Notes: generated from the sequence alone by a model not told the origin. A stretch of 64,000 nucleotides of DNA from Mesoplasma chauliocola (GCF_002290085.1 NZ_CP023173.1:143501-207500); one strand, 5' to 3'. Positions 33,476-44,169 are shown, counted from the stretch's first letter. Numbers and translations are program-made.

Positions 33476-33823
33476 ATGAAATATACTAAACAAGAAGCAA
33501 GAAAAAGAAGACATTACCGTGTAAGAAATAAAGTTTCTGGAACAGCAGCTAAACCAAGATTAAATGTTTTCAAATCAAATACTAATTTCTATGCACAAAT
33601 AATCGACGACACAACTGGAACAACTTTAGTTTCAGCATCATCATTAAACTTGGGATTAAAATCAGGAAACATTGAAGCAGCTAAAAAAGTTGCAGCAGAA
33701 ATTGCTAAATTAGCAATTGCAAAAAGCATTACTGATGTAGTGTTTGATCGTGGTGGATACTTATACCATGGTAAAGTAAAAGCTTTTGCTGAAGCAGCAA
33801 GAGAAAACGGATTGAAATTCTAG
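33476..33823 (+). CDS. rplR: 50S ribosomal protein L18
   Basis: 115 residues. Arg-Lys-Arg-Arg-His-Tyr-Arg-Val-Arg near the start and [10 protein letters not shown] are diagnostic. It binds 5S rRNA with L5. The ribosome site before it is poor (AAGG about 11 bases upstream). Confidence 0.96.
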   Translation: MKYTKQEARKRRHYRVRNKVSGTAAKPRLNVFKSNTNFYAQIIDDTTGTTLVSASSLNLGLKSGNIEAAKKVAAEIAKLAIAKSITDVVFDRGGYLYHGKVKAFAEAARENGLKF

Positions 33824-33843
33824 AAAGGTAAAGAGTGAGAAAT

Positions 33844-34461
33844 ATGGAAAATAAAACAGAAGTAGTAGTAGAAAACGCTAATAATCAAACTCAACCTGAA
33901 AGAAGAAAGTTTGATAGAAAACCAAACCGTCGTCCTCAAGGACCAAAACAATTCCAAAAAGATGATTTTGAAGAAAAAGTAGTAACAATTAGACGTGTTA
34001 CTAAAGTTACAAAAGGTGGACGTCATTTTAGATTTGCAGCTGTTGTAGTTGTTGGAGATAAAAAAGGTCAAGTTGGTTTAGGAACAGGAAAAGCAAATGA
34101 AGTTCCTGAAGCAATTAAAAAAGCTGTTAAAGAAGCCAAAAAGAATTTAATTAGAGTTTCTTTAAGAGGAACAACTGTACCGCATGAAGTGATTGGTCAC
34201 TTTGGAGCAGGTCAAGTTTTAATTAAACCAGCTAAACCTGGTACTGGAGTTATTGCTGGTGGACCAGCTCGTGCTGTTATTGAATTAGCAGGTATTTCAG
34301 ACGTTTATGCTAAATCATTAGGTAGAAATAATCCAATTAACATGATTAGAGCAACTATCGATGGTTTATCATCAATGCATACTGCTAAAAAAGTAAGAGA
34401 CTTAAGATTTGGTAAACCAGTAGTTAAAACTGAAAAACCAAAAGTAGAAGAAACTAAATAG
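33844..34461 (+). CDS. rpsE: 30S ribosomal protein S5
   Basis: 205 residues from ATG 33844. A GTG at 33835 sits 6 bases after AAAGG and would add three residues; the true start is uncertain. A ~45-residue polar N-terminal extension precedes the dsRBD-like core, which has [10 protein letters not shown] and Gly-Gly-Pro-Ala-Arg-Ala. The next gene is rplO; rpmD (L30), usually in between, is absent. Confidence 0.94.
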   Translation: MENKTEVVVENANNQTQPERRKFDRKPNRRPQGPKQFQKDDFEEKVVTIRRVTKVTKGGRHFRFAAVVVVGDKKGQVGLGTGKANEVPEAIKKAVKEAKKNLIRVSLRGTTVPHEVIGHFGAGQVLIKPAKPGTGVIAGGPARAVIELAGISDVYAKSLGRNNPINMIRATIDGLSSMHTAKKVRDLRFGKPVVKTEKPKVEETK

Positions 34462-34479
34462 GAAGGAAGCGTACAAATT

Positions 34480-34917
34480 ATGAAATTACATGAATTAAAA
34501 TATACTGAAGGTAGCAAAAAAGACGTTACTAGAGTAGGTAGAGGTATGGCTTCTGGAAAAGGGAAAACTTCTACAAGAGGTCACAAAGGACAAAACTCAC
34601 GTTCAGGTGGGGGAGTTCGCCCTGGATTTGAAGGGGGACAAACTCCTTTATACAGAAGATTACCAAAAATTGGTTTTACTTCTCCAAACCAAAAACAATA
34701 TGTTATTTTAAACCTTTCAGACTTAGAAAAATTGGATTTAAAAACAGTTGATCATAAGACTTTAGTGGAACATAAAATCATTAAAAACGAAAAACAATTA
34801 GTAAAAGTTTTAGGAAATGGTTCCCTAAATAAGGTTATTGATGTAAAATTAAACAAAGTTTCAAAATCAGCGCAAGCTGTTATTGAAAAACTTGGAGGAA
34901 AAGTAGAGGTGATTTAA
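34480..34917 (+). CDS. rplO: 50S ribosomal protein L15
   Basis: 145 residues. [13 protein letters not shown] and Gly-His-Lys-Gly-Gln are the typical N-terminal Gly/Arg-rich tail. It is 18 bases after rpsE and 1 base before secY, so coupled to secY. Confidence 0.97.
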   Translation: MKLHELKYTEGSKKDVTRVGRGMASGKGKTSTRGHKGQNSRSGGGVRPGFEGGQTPLYRRLPKIGFTSPNQKQYVILNLSDLEKLDLKTVDHKTLVEHKIIKNEKQLVKVLGNGSLNKVIDVKLNKVSKSAQAVIEKLGGKVEVI

Positions 34918-34918
34918 T

Positions 34919-36379
34919 ATGGCAAAAAAGTTAGCTAAAAAGAGCAAACAATATTCTGCCAAGAAATCACAAAGTAATAATGGCGATTTAAGAACTGGCA
35001 ACTTCTTTATTAAAAATAAAGATATTCTAGGTAGAATCGCTTTTACTTTATTATTATTAGTGATTATCAGAGTTGGGGTTTATATAACAGTACCTGGAAT
35101 TAGGTTAACTGATGAATACCAAAATGTTATTAATAATTCACAATTCTTTCAATTACTATCCACTTTAGGGGGAGGTACTATTGGAAGATTCTCAATCTTA
35201 GCATTAGGGGTATCACCATATATTACCGCTTCCATTATTGTGCAATTGCTTTCAACAGACGTTGTTCCAATTTTGACTAGATGAAATAAATCAGGTGAAA
35301 GAGGAAGAAAAAAATTAGATAAGTTAACAAAAGTTTTAATGATTCCATTTGCTTTAATGCAAGGAATTGCGACAATCTTTACATTACAACAACAAGGTGT
35401 TATAGAACCAGGTTGATCAAGTACCAATGTAATGGCGTCTCCAGCTTTTTATTATGTACTAGTTCCATTAGTTATGTTAGCTGGTTCATACTTTATGTTA
35501 TGAATCGCTGATCAAATAACAATTAAAGGAGTTGGAAATGGTATTTCAATAGTTATCTTTATAGGAATTATTGTTCAATTACCAAATCAAATTACAGCGA
35601 CATACCAATTTTGAATTCCAAGTGATGAGAGTATTAATGTATTCTTTGATGGAATTATTAAATTTGGAATTTATATGCTTGTATTCTTTGTTGTTATCTT
35701 CTCAGTTGTGCTTATGAATGAAGCTGAACGTAAAATACCAATTCAACAAACTGGTAGTGGTTTAATTGATTCAAAAGATCATACACCATATCTACCGCTT
35801 AAATTAAACAACGCTGGAGTTATTCCAGTTATATTTGCTTCTGCATTGATATCAACACCAATAACTATTGCACAGATTATTGATCCAACAGCAACTTCTT
35901 CAGTTGGAGAATCAACAAATGGATTTGTAAGATTTACTCAACATTACTTATCATTTAATACTTGATGAGGAATAGGTATATTTAGCGTTATGATTGTGCT
36001 ATTTACGTTCTTATATGCACAGGTTCAAATTAATCCTGAAAAGATAAGTGAAAACTTCCAAAAATCAGGAACCTTTATTCCAGGTATTAAGCCTGGTAAA
36101 GATACCACTGAATTCTTAAAAGGAACAATCAATAGGCTATCTCTGTTTGGGGCTATATTCCTAGCTGCAATTGCTGCGTTGCCTTATGTAATATCTAAAG
36201 TGACTAATTTACCAAGTCAATTAGCTATTGGGGGAACAGGATTGATTATTTGTATATCAGTTGCTATTCAAACAACTCAACAATTACAAGGAAGAATCAC
36301 TCAACACAGATTTATTGAAAGCAAAAAACAAAAATTTACTGAAGAATCAACTAACCAATCTTCAACACATATTTGATAG
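34919..36379 (+). CDS. secY: Protein translocase subunit SecY
   Basis: 486 residues. About ten membrane helices follow a basic ~35-residue N-terminus. The plug/first-helix region Thr-Val-Pro-Gly-Ile-Arg and the cytoplasmic loop Glu-Arg-Lys-Ile-Pro-Ile-Gln are recognisable. Trp is TGA throughout, including the last codon before TAG. GAGGTGA lies at the rplO end. SecY forms the export channel for the lipoproteins and membrane proteins seen in this window. Confidence 0.96.
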
Positions 36380-36404
36380 AAGACCTTTACATATGGTCTT
36401 TTTT
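36380..36404 (+). terminator. Intrinsic terminator after secY
   Basis: Stem AAGACC/GGTCTT, 9-nt loop, then six T, right behind the secY stop. It splits the spc operon before cdd and adk. Confidence 0.75.
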
Positions 36405-36426
36405 ATTTATGAAAATATTTTTTAAA

Positions 36427-36437
36427 TATAATATAAT
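36427..36437 (+). promoter_or_regulatory. Overlapping -10 hexamers upstream of cdd
   Basis: Two TATAAT hexamers share a T (36427-36432 and 36432-36437), 26 bases before the cdd ATG and after the secY terminator. No convincing -35. Probably restarts transcription of cdd-adk-map-infA. Confidence 0.45.
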
Positions 36438-36462
36438 TAGAAAGCAAGAGGTAAAAGTACAG

Positions 36463-36870
36463 ATGATAGATAAACAAATTGTATTTGAAGAATTATTAAA
36501 ATTAAAAAATAATTCTTATAGCCCTTATTCAAATTTTAAAGTTGCTTGCTTAATTAATTTGAAGAATGGAAAAGTAGTTAAAGGTGTAAATGTTGAAAAT
36601 GCATCTTACCCAGCAGGCATTTGTGGTGAAAGAACTGCATTATCTCAGGTTTATACTTTAGGCTACAAAAAAGAAGATATAGAATTCTTATCACTTTATA
36701 CAGATTCTGAAGATATGGGTTCACCTTGTGGTGTTTGTCGCCAAGTTATATCAGAATTAGTTGATTGAGAAACACCTATTTTTATTTATAGTAAAAAAGG
36801 TTTTCAAATAGAAATGAACATCAAAGAGTTGCTACCATATGCGTTTGAACCAAAACAACTTATAAAATAA
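36463..36870 (+). CDS. cdd: Cytidine deaminase
   Basis: 135 residues from ATG 36463, after AAGAGGT. An upstream in-frame extension from 36373 runs through the terminator and is rejected. Zinc and proton-shuttle motif Gly-Ile-Cys-Gly-Glu-Arg-Thr-Ala and second zinc pair Pro-Cys-Gly-Val-Cys-Arg-Gln are present, with Asn-Val-Glu-Asn-Ala-Ser for substrate. It deaminates (deoxy)cytidine to (deoxy)uridine, feeding pdp. Its place between secY and adk is unusual. Confidence 0.94.
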
Positions 36871-36884
36871 AAGGAGAAAAATAA

Positions 36885-37523
36885 ATGAATATTATGTTAT
36901 TAGGTGCCCCTGGATCAGGTAAAGGTACATTGGCTGAAAAATTAATTTCAAATCAAGGTTTCATTCAGATGTCAACTGGAGATTTAATGCGTAAAGAAAT
37001 TAAAGATGAAACTCCATTAGGGCTTGAATGTGCAAGATACATGAATGAAGGTAAATTAGTTCCTGATGAAGTAACAATAGGAATTGTTAAAAACTTTTTA
37101 CAACAAAATCATAATCAATTAATTTTTGATGGTTTTCCAAGAACTTTAGTTCAAGCAAAAGCATTAGAAGAAATATTGAAGGAACTTAATGCAAAAATTG
37201 ACAAAGTTATTTTCATTGATGTTCCCACACATATTCTATTAGAAAGAATCAGTGGAAGATTAATATGTCCAAAATGTAAAGTTAGCTACCATTTAATAAG
37301 TAGAAAACCAAAGGTAGAGGGAATTTGTGATAATGATGGTGGAGAGCTAGTTCGTAGACCAGATGATGCACCAGAAAAAGTTCAAGTTAGACTGGAAGCA
37401 TATGCTAAAGAAACAGCACCACTAGTTGATTACTTTAAAACAAAACCAGGTTTTGTTCATATTGTTGACAATGCTAACACTACAGCAGAAGAAGTTTATA
37501 CTGAAGTTTTAGGAGCATTATAA
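36885..37523 (+). CDS. adk: Adenylate kinase
   Basis: 212 residues; AAAAGGAG before the ATG. P-loop Gly-Ala-Pro-Gly-Ser-Gly-Lys-Gly-Thr, NMP-binding Thr-Gly-Asp-Leu-Met-Arg, and Asp-Gly-Phe-Pro-Arg-Thr. The LID has Cys-Pro-Lys-Cys and later Cys-Asp-Asn-Asp, a Cys3-Asp zinc site seen in Gram-positive long-form enzymes. It balances ATP/ADP/AMP. Only 3 bases separate it from map. Confidence 0.97.
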   Translation: MNIMLLGAPGSGKGTLAEKLISNQGFIQMSTGDLMRKEIKDETPLGLECARYMNEGKLVPDEVTIGIVKNFLQQNHNQLIFDGFPRTLVQAKALEEILKELNAKIDKVIFIDVPTHILLERISGRLICPKCKVSYHLISRKPKVEGICDNDGGELVRRPDDAPEKVQVRLEAYAKETAPLVDYFKTKPGFVHIVDNANTTAEEVYTEVLGAL

Positions 37524-37526
37524 TCA

Positions 37527-38285
37527 ATGGCTGTAACTATCAAGACACTTCAAGAAATTGAAAAAATGCGTATTGCTGGACAAGTTTTAGCAGAGGCAAT
37601 TCAAATGCTAAAATCAATGATTAAACCGGGCGTAAATTGTTTGGAATTAGATAAAGCATTTGAAGAATTTATAACTAATAAGGGTTGTGAATCAAACTTT
37701 AAAGGGTATCATGGATATCCAAAAACAATATGTATTTCTATTAATGAACAGTTAGTACATGGAATTCCACAAGACCGAATTTTGCAAGATGGTGATATAG
37801 TTTCTGTTGATACAGGTTGTATTTTTGAAGGATATCATGCTGATAGTGCATTTAGTGTGATATGCGGTATTGCAAAAGATAAAAAACATGATATACTATT
37901 AAAAGTCACTGAAGAATGTTTGGATTTAGCTATTAATTGTTTAGCTCCAGGTGTTCGTCTTGGAACTATTGGAGACATTATTCAAACTCATGCTGAAAGC
38001 TTCGGATTTGGTGTACCAAGAGATTACACAGGACATGGAATTGGGACACAAATGCATGAAGACCCTTTTATACCAAATTATGGGAGAAAAGACACAGGAA
38101 TGCGTTTGCAAGCTGGAATGGTAATTTGTATTGAACCTATGATTCAAATGGGGACTTACAAAACAAAACTTGCAGCAGACAATTGAACAGTTCTATCAGC
38201 TGACAAGAGTATGACTGCTCACTTTGAACACACTATCTTAATCACAGATAGCGGTTATGAAGTATTAACTAAATCAAAAAGATAG
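37527..38285 (+). CDS. map: Methionine aminopeptidase type I
   Basis: 252 residues, continuous through TGA Trp at 38184. Metal ligands are visible in Ser-Val-Asp-Thr-Gly, Tyr-His-Ala-Asp-Ser-Ala, Gly-His-Gly-Ile-Gly, Ile-Glu-Pro-Met and Phe-Glu-His-Thr. It removes initiator Met co-translationally. No clear ribosome site between adk and map, so coupling is likely. Confidence 0.96.
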
Positions 38286-38297
38286 GAGTTGTAGTTT

Positions 38298-38534
38298 ATG
38301 GCTAAAGAAGCAGAAATGGAATTTGAAGGTACAGTTGTTGAAGTATTGCCAAATGCAAAATTTAAAGTTCAACTGGAAAACGACATAGTTATTGATGCAC
38401 ACGTGTCAGGTAAAATCCGAATGCATTACATTCGCATCTTACCTGGAGATAAAGTAACTGTCGTGATATCACCTTATGATATGACACGTGGAAGAATTAC
38501 ATATAGAAAAATTGCTAAGAAAGCAGAAGTGTAA
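38298..38534 (+). CDS. infA: Translation initiation factor IF-1
   Basis: 78 residues, OB-fold. [13 protein letters not shown] and Arg-Gly-Arg-Ile-Thr-Tyr-Arg are diagnostic. It blocks the A site during initiation. Linked to map by a 12-base gap with AGGAG. Confidence 0.97.
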   Translation: MAKEAEMEFEGTVVEVLPNAKFKVQLENDIVIDAHVSGKIRMHYIRILPGDKVTVVISPYDMTRGRITYRKIAKKAEV

Positions 38535-38543
38535 TTATAGAAA

Positions 38544-38563
38544 AAATCGACACCAGTCGATTT
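38544..38563 (+). terminator. Hairpin between infA and rpmJ, weak terminator or processing site
   Basis: Perfect 8-bp stem AAATCGAC/GTCGATTT with loop ACCA. Only a short T run follows, so it may act as an attenuator or RNase site. Confidence 0.5.
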
Positions 38564-38604
38564 ATATTGTTTAAATATAAAGAAATAAATACGGAGGTTT
38601 ACAG

Positions 38605-38718
38605 ATGAAAGTAAGATCATCAGTCAAAAAAATTTGCGACAAATGTCGTGTTATTAGACGTAAAGGCCGCGTAATGATCATTTGTGCACAACCAAAGCAC
38701 AAACAAAGACAAGGTTAA
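38605..38718 (+). CDS. rpmJ: 50S ribosomal protein L36
   Basis: 37 residues, full length. Start Met-Lys-Val-Arg-Ser-Ser-Val-Lys-Lys. Zinc ligands Cys-Asp-Lys-Cys, a later Cys and His are intact, so it is the zinc form. GGAGG lies 8 bases before ATG 38605. Confidence 0.96.
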
Positions 38719-38769
38719 TTAGTCTAAACTAAAAATTAGTAAATTTTATTTAAGAAAGGAATTAAAGAT

Positions 38770-39135
38770 ATGGCTCGTATTAGTGGAGTAGAAATCCCAA
38801 ACGAAAAAAGAGTTGTAATTTCATTGACATACATTTATGGAATTGGATTATCAACATCTCAAAAAGTTTTAGCTAAGTTAAACATAAGCGAAGATGTTCG
38901 TACTAGAGATTTAACTGAAGAACAAATTAAATTAATTTCTACAGAAATTTCAAACTTTAAGGTTGAAGGAGAATTACGTAGAGAAGTTTCATTAAACATT
39001 AAACGTTTAATGGAAATAGGATGTTACAGAGGATTAAGACACCGTAAAGGATTACCTGTAAGAGGGCAATCTTCAAAAACAAACGCAAGAACTGTTAAAG
39101 GTCCAAGAAAAACTGTAGCTAACAAGAAAAAATAG
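38770..39135 (+). CDS. rpsM: 30S ribosomal protein S13
   Basis: 121 residues. [16 protein letters not shown], and Thr-Asn-Ala-Arg-Thr are diagnostic. It forms intersubunit bridges with L5. First gene of the alpha operon proper, AAAGGA before the ATG. Confidence 0.97.
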   Translation: MARISGVEIPNEKRVVISLTYIYGIGLSTSQKVLAKLNISEDVRTRDLTEEQIKLISTEISNFKVEGELRREVSLNIKRLMEIGCYRGLRHRKGLPVRGQSSKTNARTVKGPRKTVANKKK

Positions 39136-39157
39136 AAGGTAGAAGGAGATTAAAAAC

Positions 39158-39550
39158 ATGGCAAAACCAAAATCAAATAATACAAAAAAACGTATTAAGA
39201 AAAATATTCCAAAAGGTATCGCTCACATTCACTCTACTTTTAATAACACAATTGTTACTATAAGTGATGAAAAAGGAAACGTACTTTCTTGATCAAGTGC
39301 TGGAGCAATCGGGTTCAAAGGTTCTAAAAAATCTACACCTTATGCTGCACAAATGATTTCAGAGGCAGCTGCTAAAGGTGCAATGGATCAAGGTGTTAAA
39401 TCTGTTCAAGTTGAAGTTAAAGGTCCAGGTCCAGGTCGTGATGCTGCTGTTAGAGCGTTAACAATTGCTGGGATGGAAGTAACTTCAATAAAGGATTGTA
39501 CACCAATCCCTCATAATGGAGTTCGTCCTAAAAAACGCCCAAGAAAATAA
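39158..39550 (+). CDS. rpsK: 30S ribosomal protein S11
   Basis: 130 residues. [12 protein letters not shown] and C-terminal Asn-Gly-Val-Arg-Pro-Lys-Lys-Arg-Pro are diagnostic. A TGA Trp at about residue 45 hides the N-terminal third under the standard code. AAGGAG before the ATG at 39158. Confidence 0.97.
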
Positions 39551-39575
39551 TTATAGAACAAAGGAGTTTTAGCGA

Positions 39576-40529
39576 ATGAAACAATTTAACAAACCAGAAT
39601 TCGGAATTGTAAAAGAATCACCAAATAAGTTTTATGGGAAGTTCGAAGCAACACCTCTAGAAAGAGGGTTTGCTGTAACTTTAGGTAATGCTTTAAGAAG
39701 AACATTATTATCTTCAACACCAGGAGCTAGTGTTTATGCAATTAAAATTGCAGGAGCGCAGCATGAATTTACTTCAATCTCAGGTATTGAAGAAAATGTA
39801 ACTCGTATAGTTTTAAATATTAAGAAATTAATATTAAGAATTGACAATGCAATTTACAGTGATGATGAAACTGTAGAACTAAAAGTAGGTACATCAACAG
39901 TTGGCCCAGTTACTGCTGGAAGCTTAGTTTTACCAGCAGGAGTTGAGGTTTTAAATAAAGACCTTGTTATTGCTAATGTTGCTGAGGGTGGTAATTTAGA
40001 TTTAGTATTATATGCTAAAAACTCAAGAGGTTACAAAACTTTCAAAGAGAACAAAGAATTAAAAAATGTAGTGCCAGGAATGATTACGATTGATTCAAAC
40101 TACTCACCTATTCTTAAAGTTGCTTATGGAGCAACTCCAATTAACTTAGGTAAAGCACAAGATTTTGAAAAATTAATCTTGGAAGTAGAAACAGATGGAT
40201 CAATCTTAGCATCAGAAGCAGTTTCACTAGCATCTAGAATTCTAATTTCACACTTTGACGTATTTACAACTTTAGCTGAAGAAGTTGAAGAAGTAGCTAT
40301 TATGGGTGTTGAAACTGTTGAAGAAAAAGAGTTAGATAAACCTGTTGAAGAATTAGAGTTTACACAAAGAAGTTTAAACTGTTTAAAACGTGCTGGAATC
40401 AGTACATTAAGAGAATTAGTTTCTAAGACAGAAGATGAAATTCAAGATATTAGAAACTTAGGACGTAAGTCTTTAAAAGAAATTAAAGATAAAGTTGCGT
40501 CTTTAGAATTAACATTCAAACAAAATTAA
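39576..40529 (+). CDS. rpoA: RNA polymerase alpha subunit
   Basis: 317 residues. The N-terminal dimerisation domain has Leu-Gly-Asn-Ala-Leu-Arg-Arg-Thr-Leu-Leu-Ser. The C-terminal domain has Ser-Leu-Asn-Cys-Leu-Lys-Arg-Ala-Gly-Ile and Asn-Leu-Gly-Arg-Lys-Ser, the region that contacts UP elements and activators. No TGA codon. Flanked by rpsK and rplQ as in most bacteria. Confidence 0.97.
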   Translation: MKQFNKPEFGIVKESPNKFYGKFEATPLERGFAVTLGNALRRTLLSSTPGASVYAIKIAGAQHEFTSISGIEENVTRIVLNIKKLILRIDNAIYSDDETVELKVGTSTVGPVTAGSLVLPAGVEVLNKDLVIANVAEGGNLDLVLYAKNSRGYKTFKENKELKNVVPGMITIDSNYSPILKVAYGATPINLGKAQDFEKLILEVETDGSILASEAVSLASRILISHFDVFTTLAEEVEEVAIMGVETVEEKELDKPVEELEFTQRSLNCLKRAGISTLRELVSKTEDEIQDIRNLGRKSLKEIKDKVASLELTFKQN

Positions 40530-40553
40530 GATTTTAAAAAGGAGGTAATTAAT

Positions 40554-40913
40554 ATGTCATATATTCAAAAACAAGGTAAGAATACTGCATGAAGAGTAGC
40601 TTTAATGCGTAACTTAACTAGTGAATTAATTGTTTCAGAACGCTTAGAAATTACTGAAACAAGAGCTAAAGAATTAAGAAAACATTTAGATAAAATGGTT
40701 ACTTTAGCAAAACGTGGTGATTTACACGCAAGACGTCAAGCTGCTTCATGATTAAGAAATATTGAAGCAAGTTCAAAAGAAGATGTTTTACAAAAATTAT
40801 TTACAACTATCGCTAAAAAGTATAAAGATAGAGACGGTGGATACACTCGTATCTTAAAATTAGATAACCGAAAAGGTGATAATGCACCAATGGTTATTAT
40901 CGAATTAGTTTAA
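40554..40913 (+). CDS. rplQ: 50S ribosomal protein L17
   Basis: 119 residues from ATG 40554, after AAAGGAGGT. Arg-Asn-Leu-Thr-Ser-Glu-Leu-Ile and Thr-Arg-Ala-Lys-Glu-Leu-Arg are diagnostic. Two TGA Trp codons keep it from being seen as one frame under the standard code. Last ribosomal gene of the cluster. Confidence 0.95.
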
Positions 40914-40925
40914 TAACATGAAAAT

Positions 40926-40950
40926 TAAGGTTTTATAGCCTTATTTTTTT
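40926..40950 (+). terminator. Terminator after rplQ
   Basis: Short 5-bp stem TAAGG/CCTTA, 8-nt loop, then seven T. Modest strength; some read-through to ecfA1 is possible. Confidence 0.55.
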
Positions 40951-40972
40951 ATACTTTTTAAATATTTTAATT

Positions 40973-40978
40973 TATAAT
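40973..40978 (+). promoter_or_regulatory. -10 element upstream of ecfA1
   Basis: TATAAT, 36 bases before the ecfA1 ATG and after the rplQ terminator. A matching -35 is not evident. Confidence 0.35.
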
Positions 40979-41013
40979 ATTTATAAATAAAATTTTATTT
41001 CAGGGAGGATCAC

Positions 41014-42234
41014 ATGGATTCATTAAAAAAGTTTAAAGAAAATAAGTTAACAACAAAAGAACTTAATGATTTTAAAATAGAGTTACATAGCAAGTACATT
41101 AATATGTTGCAAGCAAACAATGACTTTTTTAAAAGTAAAGAAGAAAAACAACAAGGTAAAATTGATAATCAAGAATTAGAAAAATATAAGGCAAAATCTG
41201 TTGAAGCAAAAGCTGAGTTTAAAAAAATTTGTGGTAGTAAAATATTCATAGATAATTATAAAACGATTTTAAAAATTTATAATTCAACAACTAAGAAAAA
41301 TAGTTCTATTATTCTAGAGCAGGCAAAAGAAGAATTGAACTATGCAAAAAATTTAAAAAAGGAATTTAAAGATTCAGTTAAAGATCATGGAAGAGGTGCA
41401 CAACTTACAAAACTTGATAAAGTTGCCGTTAAAGTCGAAAACTTAAAATTTAAATATGCTCCTGACTTTCCTTATGCTCTAAACGAAGTTAACTTTGAAA
41501 TTAATGATGGTGAATACGTTGCTGTTATTGGGCATAATGGTTCTGGTAAATCAACTTTATCAAAGATATTAATTGGAGTATTATCTGCTCAAGAAGGGCA
41601 TGTAAGCATTTATGGCAATGTTGTTACACGAGATAATCTAGATCAAGCTCGTAAATTTTTAGGAATTGTATTCCAAAACCCTGATAATCAATTTATAGGT
41701 TCTAGTGTTGAAGCTGATATTGCATTTGGATTAGAAAATAAACGTGTTAATCCAAAAGACATGCAAAAAATAATTTATGATTCAGCTAAAAAAGTTGGAA
41801 TGGAAAATTTCTTAGATAAAGAACCATTAAATCTTTCTGGGGGACAAAAACAACGTGTTGCTATTGCAAGTGCATTAGCATTAAACCCTGACATTTTAAT
41901 ATTTGATGAAGCAACAAGTATGCTTGATCCAAAGGGTAATAGAGAAATAAAAGAAATTATGGTTGAGCTTAGAGATAAAATGAAGAAAACTATTATTTCT
42001 ATTACACACGATATGGATGAAATTTTAAATGCTGATAAGGTTATTGTTATGAATGCTGGGCGCTTGGTAAAAATAGGTAAACCTGAAGAAGTATTAAAAG
42101 ATAAAGAGTTTTTAAGAGGAATTAAATTAGAAATTCCATTTCTATCTTTAGTTGAAGAAGCTTTAGATAAAGAAGGAATTAAAATTAAACATAGTCAAAA
42201 TATGGATGAGTTGGTGAAACAATTATGCAAGTAA
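41014..42234 (+). CDS. ecfA1: ECF transporter ATPase A1 with N-terminal extension
   Basis: 406 residues, about 130 more than the usual ~275. The ABC domain begins near residue 137 (Val-Lys-Val-Glu-Asn-Leu-Lys-Phe). It has Walker A Gly-His-Asn-Gly-Ser-Gly-Lys-Ser, signature Leu-Ser-Gly-Gly-Gln-Lys-Gln-Arg and Walker B Leu-Ile-Phe-Asp-Glu-Ala. Residues 1-136 are Lys/Glu-rich and probably coiled-coil, with no homology I recognise. GGGAGG lies before the ATG. With EcfA2 and EcfT it forms the energising module for vitamin or metal S-subunits encoded elsewhere. Confidence 0.92.
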   Translation: MDSLKKFKENKLTTKELNDFKIELHSKYINMLQANNDFFKSKEEKQQGKIDNQELEKYKAKSVEAKAEFKKICGSKIFIDNYKTILKIYNSTTKKNSSIILEQAKEELNYAKNLKKEFKDSVKDHGRGAQLTKLDKVAVKVENLKFKYAPDFPYALNEVNFEINDGEYVAVIGHNGSGKSTLSKILIGVLSAQEGHVSIYGNVVTRDNLDQARKFLGIVFQNPDNQFIGSSVEADIAFGLENKRVNPKDMQKIIYDSAKKVGMENFLDKEPLNLSGGQKQRVAIASALALNPDILIFDEATSMLDPKGNREIKEIMVELRDKMKKTIISITHDMDEILNADKVIVMNAGRLVKIGKPEEVLKDKEFLRGIKLEIPFLSLVEEALDKEGIKIKHSQNMDELVKQLCK

Positions 42235-43172
42235 ATAAAAAAGAAATAAAACAAAATTTAAAGAAATGAAAAGAAGAAAGAAAGCAGATTGAAAGCTTTT
42301 CATTTACAGGAGATATAATTTTAGATAATGTAAGTTATACATATTCAAAAAGAACACCTTTTGAATTTAGAGCACTTGACAATGCCAATCTAATAATTTC
42401 TGATAAAAAAATTACTTGTGTTATTGGAACAACTGGTTCTGGTAAATCAACAATGATTCAATTGACTAATGGATTATTAATTTCAGAAACAGGTCAAACA
42501 ATTATAGGTGATTATAAAATTCCAGCAGGTTTAAAGAAAATAAAAGAAGTAAAAGATTTAAGAAGAGAAGTAGGATTAGTTTTCCAATTCCCTGAATATC
42601 AATTGTTCCAAGATACAATTGAAAAAGACATTGCTTTTGGACCAATACACTTAGGTGCTAATAAAGAAGAAGTATATAAAAAAATCCCTGAATTATTAGA
42701 TTTGGTATCTCTTCCAAGAGAATACGCTAAAAGATCTCCATTTGAATTATCAGGTGGACAAAAAAGAAGAACAGCTATTGCAGGAATTATTGCTATGGAT
42801 GGTAAAACTTTAGTTCTTGATGAACCAACCGGAGGATTAGATCCAAAAGGTGAAGAGGACTTTATGAATTTATTTTTAAGACTAAATAAAAGTCAAGGCA
42901 AAAGAATTATTATGGTAACTCATAACATGGACCAAGTTTTAAAAGTTGCTGATGAAGTTATTGTTATGCATGAAGGAAAAGTTATTTCTAAAGGAAGTCC
43001 CTTTGAAATTTTTTCAAATGAGGATTTATTAAGCAAGATTCAAATTGAACCTCCAAAATTATACAAGTTGATGTATAAATTAAGAGAACAAGGAATAGAT
43101 TTAATAGATAAAAATATTAGAACAATTGATGAATTTGCAAAAGCATATAGTGAATTAAGAAAGGAGAAATAA
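42225..43172 (+). CDS. ecfA2: ECF transporter ATPase A2
   Basis: 315 residues, starting 10 bases before the ecfA1 stop in another frame, so translationally coupled. Walker A Gly-Thr-Thr-Gly-Ser-Gly-Lys-Ser, signature Leu-Ser-Gly-Gly-Gln-Lys-Arg-Arg, Walker B Leu-Val-Leu-Asp-Glu-Pro. A ~35-residue basic N-terminal extension holds one TGA Trp. It pairs with EcfA1 as a heterodimer. Confidence 0.94.
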
Positions 43173-43173
43173 C

Positions 43174-44169
43174 ATGAGAGTAACATTTGGTAGATATTTA
43201 CCTAAAAATTCTATTATCCATGCGATGGATCCAAGATTTAAGTTAGTTATGATTATTCTTTTAATGGTAAGTATATTTTTACCAATAGGGTTTACAGGCT
43301 ACATTATTTGTGCAATAGTAATATTATCTTTGTTTGCTATTTCAAAATTGAGTTTTAGAATGCTACTTGGGTTATTACCACCAGTTTTATTTGTATTTTT
43401 AGTTATATTTATTATGAATGCATTTCTTACACACCCAGAAGCCTCATTAATTCAATATTTCTTAGATCCAGCAAATGCAACACCTGGAATTTGAATTAAT
43501 GAAAGTGGAAATGCGGGTCAGTTCCTTGTTAACATGAAAGACGTGACAAATTTACCTGATGGTTATCAAAATATTGGTTTATTTTATAAAATGGGGCCTG
43601 CTTGATTCAGTGAGAAAGCATTATATAATGCCTTAATTATGTCATTTCGAATTTACTTGATGATCTCATTAACTTGTATATTGACAGCTTCAACTTCCCC
43701 TTTACAATTAACTCTAGCAATTGAAGACTTGCTTTACCCACTTAAATGAATTGGAATACCTGTATATATTTTATCTATGATAATTTCTATTGCTTTACGT
43801 ATGATTCCTACTTTAATTGATGAAGCGGGAAGAATTATGAAAGCTCAGTCTTCAAGAGGTATTGATGTTCATAATGGTAAATTAAAGGATAAAGTTAAGG
43901 GATTGACATCTTTAATTATTCCCTTGCTTGTCTCAGCTTTCCAAAAAGCAGAGGATTTATCTTATGCTATGGAAGCAAGAGGATATGATCCTTATTCAAA
44001 AAGAACAAGATATATTCAATTTAAATTTAAAACTGCAGATTTAATGCTAATGCTATTTGCTCTTGCTGTTATGGTGTTCTTAATTTTATATTCATTTGGT
44101 GTTTTAGGATTATGACATATTAATCTACCAAGACTTGACACAATTTTAGGGTTAAAAAATACTTTATAA
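43174..44169 (+). CDS. ecfT: ECF transporter transmembrane subunit T
   Basis: 331 residues, about 60 longer than the norm because of a large loop near residues 100-150. Both coupling motifs are present: Ser-Ser-Arg-Gly-Ile and Glu-Ala-Arg-Gly-Tyr, the Ala/Ser-Arg-Gly signatures that dock on the ATPases. Several membrane helices flank them. TGA Trp at 43492, 43603, 43747 and 44113 split it. One base separates it from ecfA2. Confidence 0.93.

Noticed and set aside
36373..36462. 30-residue N-terminal extension of cytidine deaminase
   Set aside because: It starts inside the secY stop/terminator and lacks similarity to the family; ATG 36463 has the better ribosome site.
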